Shown here piece after piece: positions 13,105 through 14,034 of a stretch of 14,034 nucleotides of DNA. The translations under genes were made by a program, and so were the position numbers. Origin of the DNA: Burkholderiales bacterium (GTDB lineage Bacteria; Pseudomonadota; Gammaproteobacteria; Burkholderiales; Burkholderiaceae_E); contig JAIYAG010000116.1 in the NCBI GenBank assembly GCA_027489195.1, positions 1-14,034 on the forward strand. The letters run 5' to 3'. Within the stretch, counting starts at the first letter, position 1. Every line of letters begins with the position of its first letter. The notes under the pieces were generated by a model. It worked only from the letters and a program-made list of their open reading frames with translations, ran no database searches and was not told the origin of the DNA.

Positions 13105-13143
13105 CGGTCGCCGGCGACCGTCAATCGGAACGGGCCGGCGACC
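13105..13143. repeat. Inverted-repeat cluster after the BON gene
   Basis: CGGTCGCCGGCGACCG (13105-13120) is a perfect 16 bp palindrome. Its arm GCCGGCGACC recurs at 13134-13143, so GGTCGCCGGC (13106-13115) can alternatively pair with it in a 10 bp stem with an 18-base loop. Two exclusive hairpins are thus possible between the BON gene and lemA. There is no T tract. It may act as a factor-dependent terminator or mRNA 3' stabiliser; function is not shown. Confidence 0.4.
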
Positions 13144-13199
13144 CCGTACGAACTCGCTAGTCTTGGGCCTCGACGCGCCTCCTCGCGCCTCGGGAGCCC

Positions 13200-13796
13200 A
13201 TGATGTCTGCCGGTCTGCTCTCCCTCCTGCTGGTCTTCGCCGTTCCGCTCGTCTGGGCGGTGCTGGCCTATAACCGGCTGGTCGGCCTGCGCAACGCACT
13301 TCGCAACGGGTTCGCGCAGATCGACGTCCAGCTCAAGCGGCGCCACGATCTGGTGCCCGGGATGGTCGACGTCGCCCGGGCCTATCTGACCCACGAGCGC
13401 CAGACGCTCGAGTCGGTCGTCGCCGCCCGCCAGGGGGCGGCCTCGGCACGCGCGTCGGCCGCGGCACGCTGGTCGGACGGCCATGCGATCGAGAAGCTCG
13501 ATGCCGCCGAGTCGGTGCTGTCCGGCGCGGTCGGGCGGCTCTTCGCGGTCGTCGAGGCGCATCCGGAGCTCAAGGCCGATGCGACCCTCGCGCACCTCAC
13601 CGAGGAGCTGGTCTCGACCGAGAACCGGATCGGCTTCGCACGCCAGGCCTACAACGATTCGGTGACCGACTACAACAACGGCGTCGAGCGCTTCCCCGAG
13701 AACCTCGTCGCATCGGCCTTCTCGTTCCGGCCCGCGACCCTGCTGCGCTCGACCCGCAGCGTCGCCGAGCGGGAGCCGGTCGCGGTGACCCTGTAG
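13200..13796 (+). CDS. LemA family protein
   Basis: A 198-residue LemA-type protein: one N-terminal membrane helix (about 2-23, SAGLLSLLLVFAVPLVWAV) followed by the family signature YNRLVGLRNALRNGFAQIDV and QLKRRHDLVPGMVDVARAYL, then a long helical bundle with LTEELVSTENRIGFARQAYN and YNNGVERFPENLVA. LemA proteins are predicted with most of the chain outside the cytosol; their function is poorly defined, but they are often encoded beside an M48-type or TPM-domain protein. Here an M48-like gene starts 43 bp downstream, which fits. Two ATGs stand in tandem at 13200 and 13203; GGGAG (13192-13196) is better spaced for the second. It follows the BON gene by 121 bp containing hairpin-forming repeats. 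Confidence 0.9.
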   Translation: MMSAGLLSLLLVFAVPLVWAVLAYNRLVGLRNALRNGFAQIDVQLKRRHDLVPGMVDVARAYLTHERQTLESVVAARQGAASARASAAARWSDGHAIEKLDAAESVLSGAVGRLFAVVEAHPELKADATLAHLTEELVSTENRIGFARQAYNDSVTDYNNGVERFPENLVASAFSFRPATLLRSTRSVAEREPVAVTL

Positions 13797-13839
13797 TGCC
13801 GGCCTGCCCCGAGTCGACGGCGCGCACCGGTCGACGCCG

Positions 13840-14034
13840 ATGAACTTCGCCCGCCAGCAGGAGCAGGCCGAGCGCACCGCGCGTCGGCTGACCTGGCTCC
13901 ACGGGTTCGCGAGCGCCGCGGTGGTGATCGGCGTGGACGCGCTCGCGACCCTGGCCTGGCACCTGCTGTTCGGCGCGGGGACGGAGCCGCCCGAAGGCTT
14001 CCACGCGGTCAACATCGGCGTCGTGCTGGCGCTG
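13840..14034 (+). CDS. N-terminus of an M48-type metalloprotease, partial
   Basis: Sixty-five residues from an ATG at 13840 stay open to the right edge. The protein begins MNFARQQEQAERTARRLTWL, then a hydrophobic helix (about 22-47, FASAAVVIGVDALATLAWHLLF), a short soluble loop (GAGTEPPEGFHAVN) and the start of a second hydrophobic stretch (IGVVLAL). An Arg-rich FARQ(E)QAR-like start followed by paired membrane helices is what I recall for M48 (HtpX-like) peptidases encoded after lemA in Proteobacteria. The HExxH zinc site lies beyond the window, so the assignment rests on layout and position. No strong ribosome site is visible; the gene probably belongs to the lemA transcript. Confidence 0.6.
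   Translation, partial: MNFARQQEQAERTARRLTWLHGFASAAVVIGVDALATLAWHLLFGAGTEPPEGFHAVNIGVVLAL

Noticed and set aside
1..14034. Mobile element, defence island, CRISPR or biosynthetic cluster
   Set aside because: No transposase, integrase, tRNA-adjacent attachment repeat, repeat-spacer array, nuclease/toxin pair or synthase domain was found; composition is even and the genes are core functions.

Overview
The window is very GC-rich, densely coded chromosomal DNA with strongly G/C-biased third positions. The gene order argS – SPOR protein – dsbA – SDR, and the divergent rsmI / lpoA-like pair followed by yraN and a dolP-like BON gene, fit a betaproteobacterium, most likely Burkholderiales. This placement rests on remembered gene order and protein families, not on a search. 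I see no rRNA, tRNA, CRISPR array, insertion sequence, phage gene or plasmid feature, and no broken gene. The longest stretch without a gene is about 185 bp.

Left block (1-4034). Four genes read leftward: an Acg-type nitroreductase-like lipoprotein, a MarR-family regulator, an SDR oxidoreductase and a secreted alpha/beta-hydrolase lipoprotein that runs off the left edge. MarR and SDR look like one unit. The Acg gene has its own promoter, the best sigma70-type match in the window, with two AAACCGGTTT-like palindromes placed as repressor sites. A short DUF2061 membrane protein (+) converges on a glyoxalase-like VOC protein (-), and the two overlap by 14 bp.

Middle block (4118-9867, +). Six tightly packed genes probably form one operon: argS, an FtsN-like SPOR protein, dsbA, an SDR, a BtuF-like helical metal/cobalamin-binding protein without a signal peptide, and rlpA, a SPOR-domain lytic transglycosylase with an intact catalytic triad. 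The theme after argS is the envelope: disulfide formation, septal peptidoglycan binding and peptidoglycan cleavage.

Right block (9842-14034). rsmI (-) converges on rlpA with a 26 bp overlap and diverges from an lpoA-like penicillin-binding-protein activator gene (+); their two ATG codons overlap. Then come yraN, a double-BON lipoprotein (dolP/yraP-like), lemA and the start of an M48-type metalloprotease gene cut by the right edge. This resembles the E. coli rsmI/lpoA-yraN-diaA-dolP locus, but diaA is missing.

Regulation seen in sequence: TANAAT-type -10 elements without a clear -35 box precede argS, marR, the lpoA-like gene and dolP. Those of argS and marR lie so close to the start codon that leaderless mRNAs are predicted. 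Overall this is an ordinary core region. The points most worth following are the double-operator Acg promoter, the predicted leaderless genes, the overlapping divergent starts and the missing diaA.
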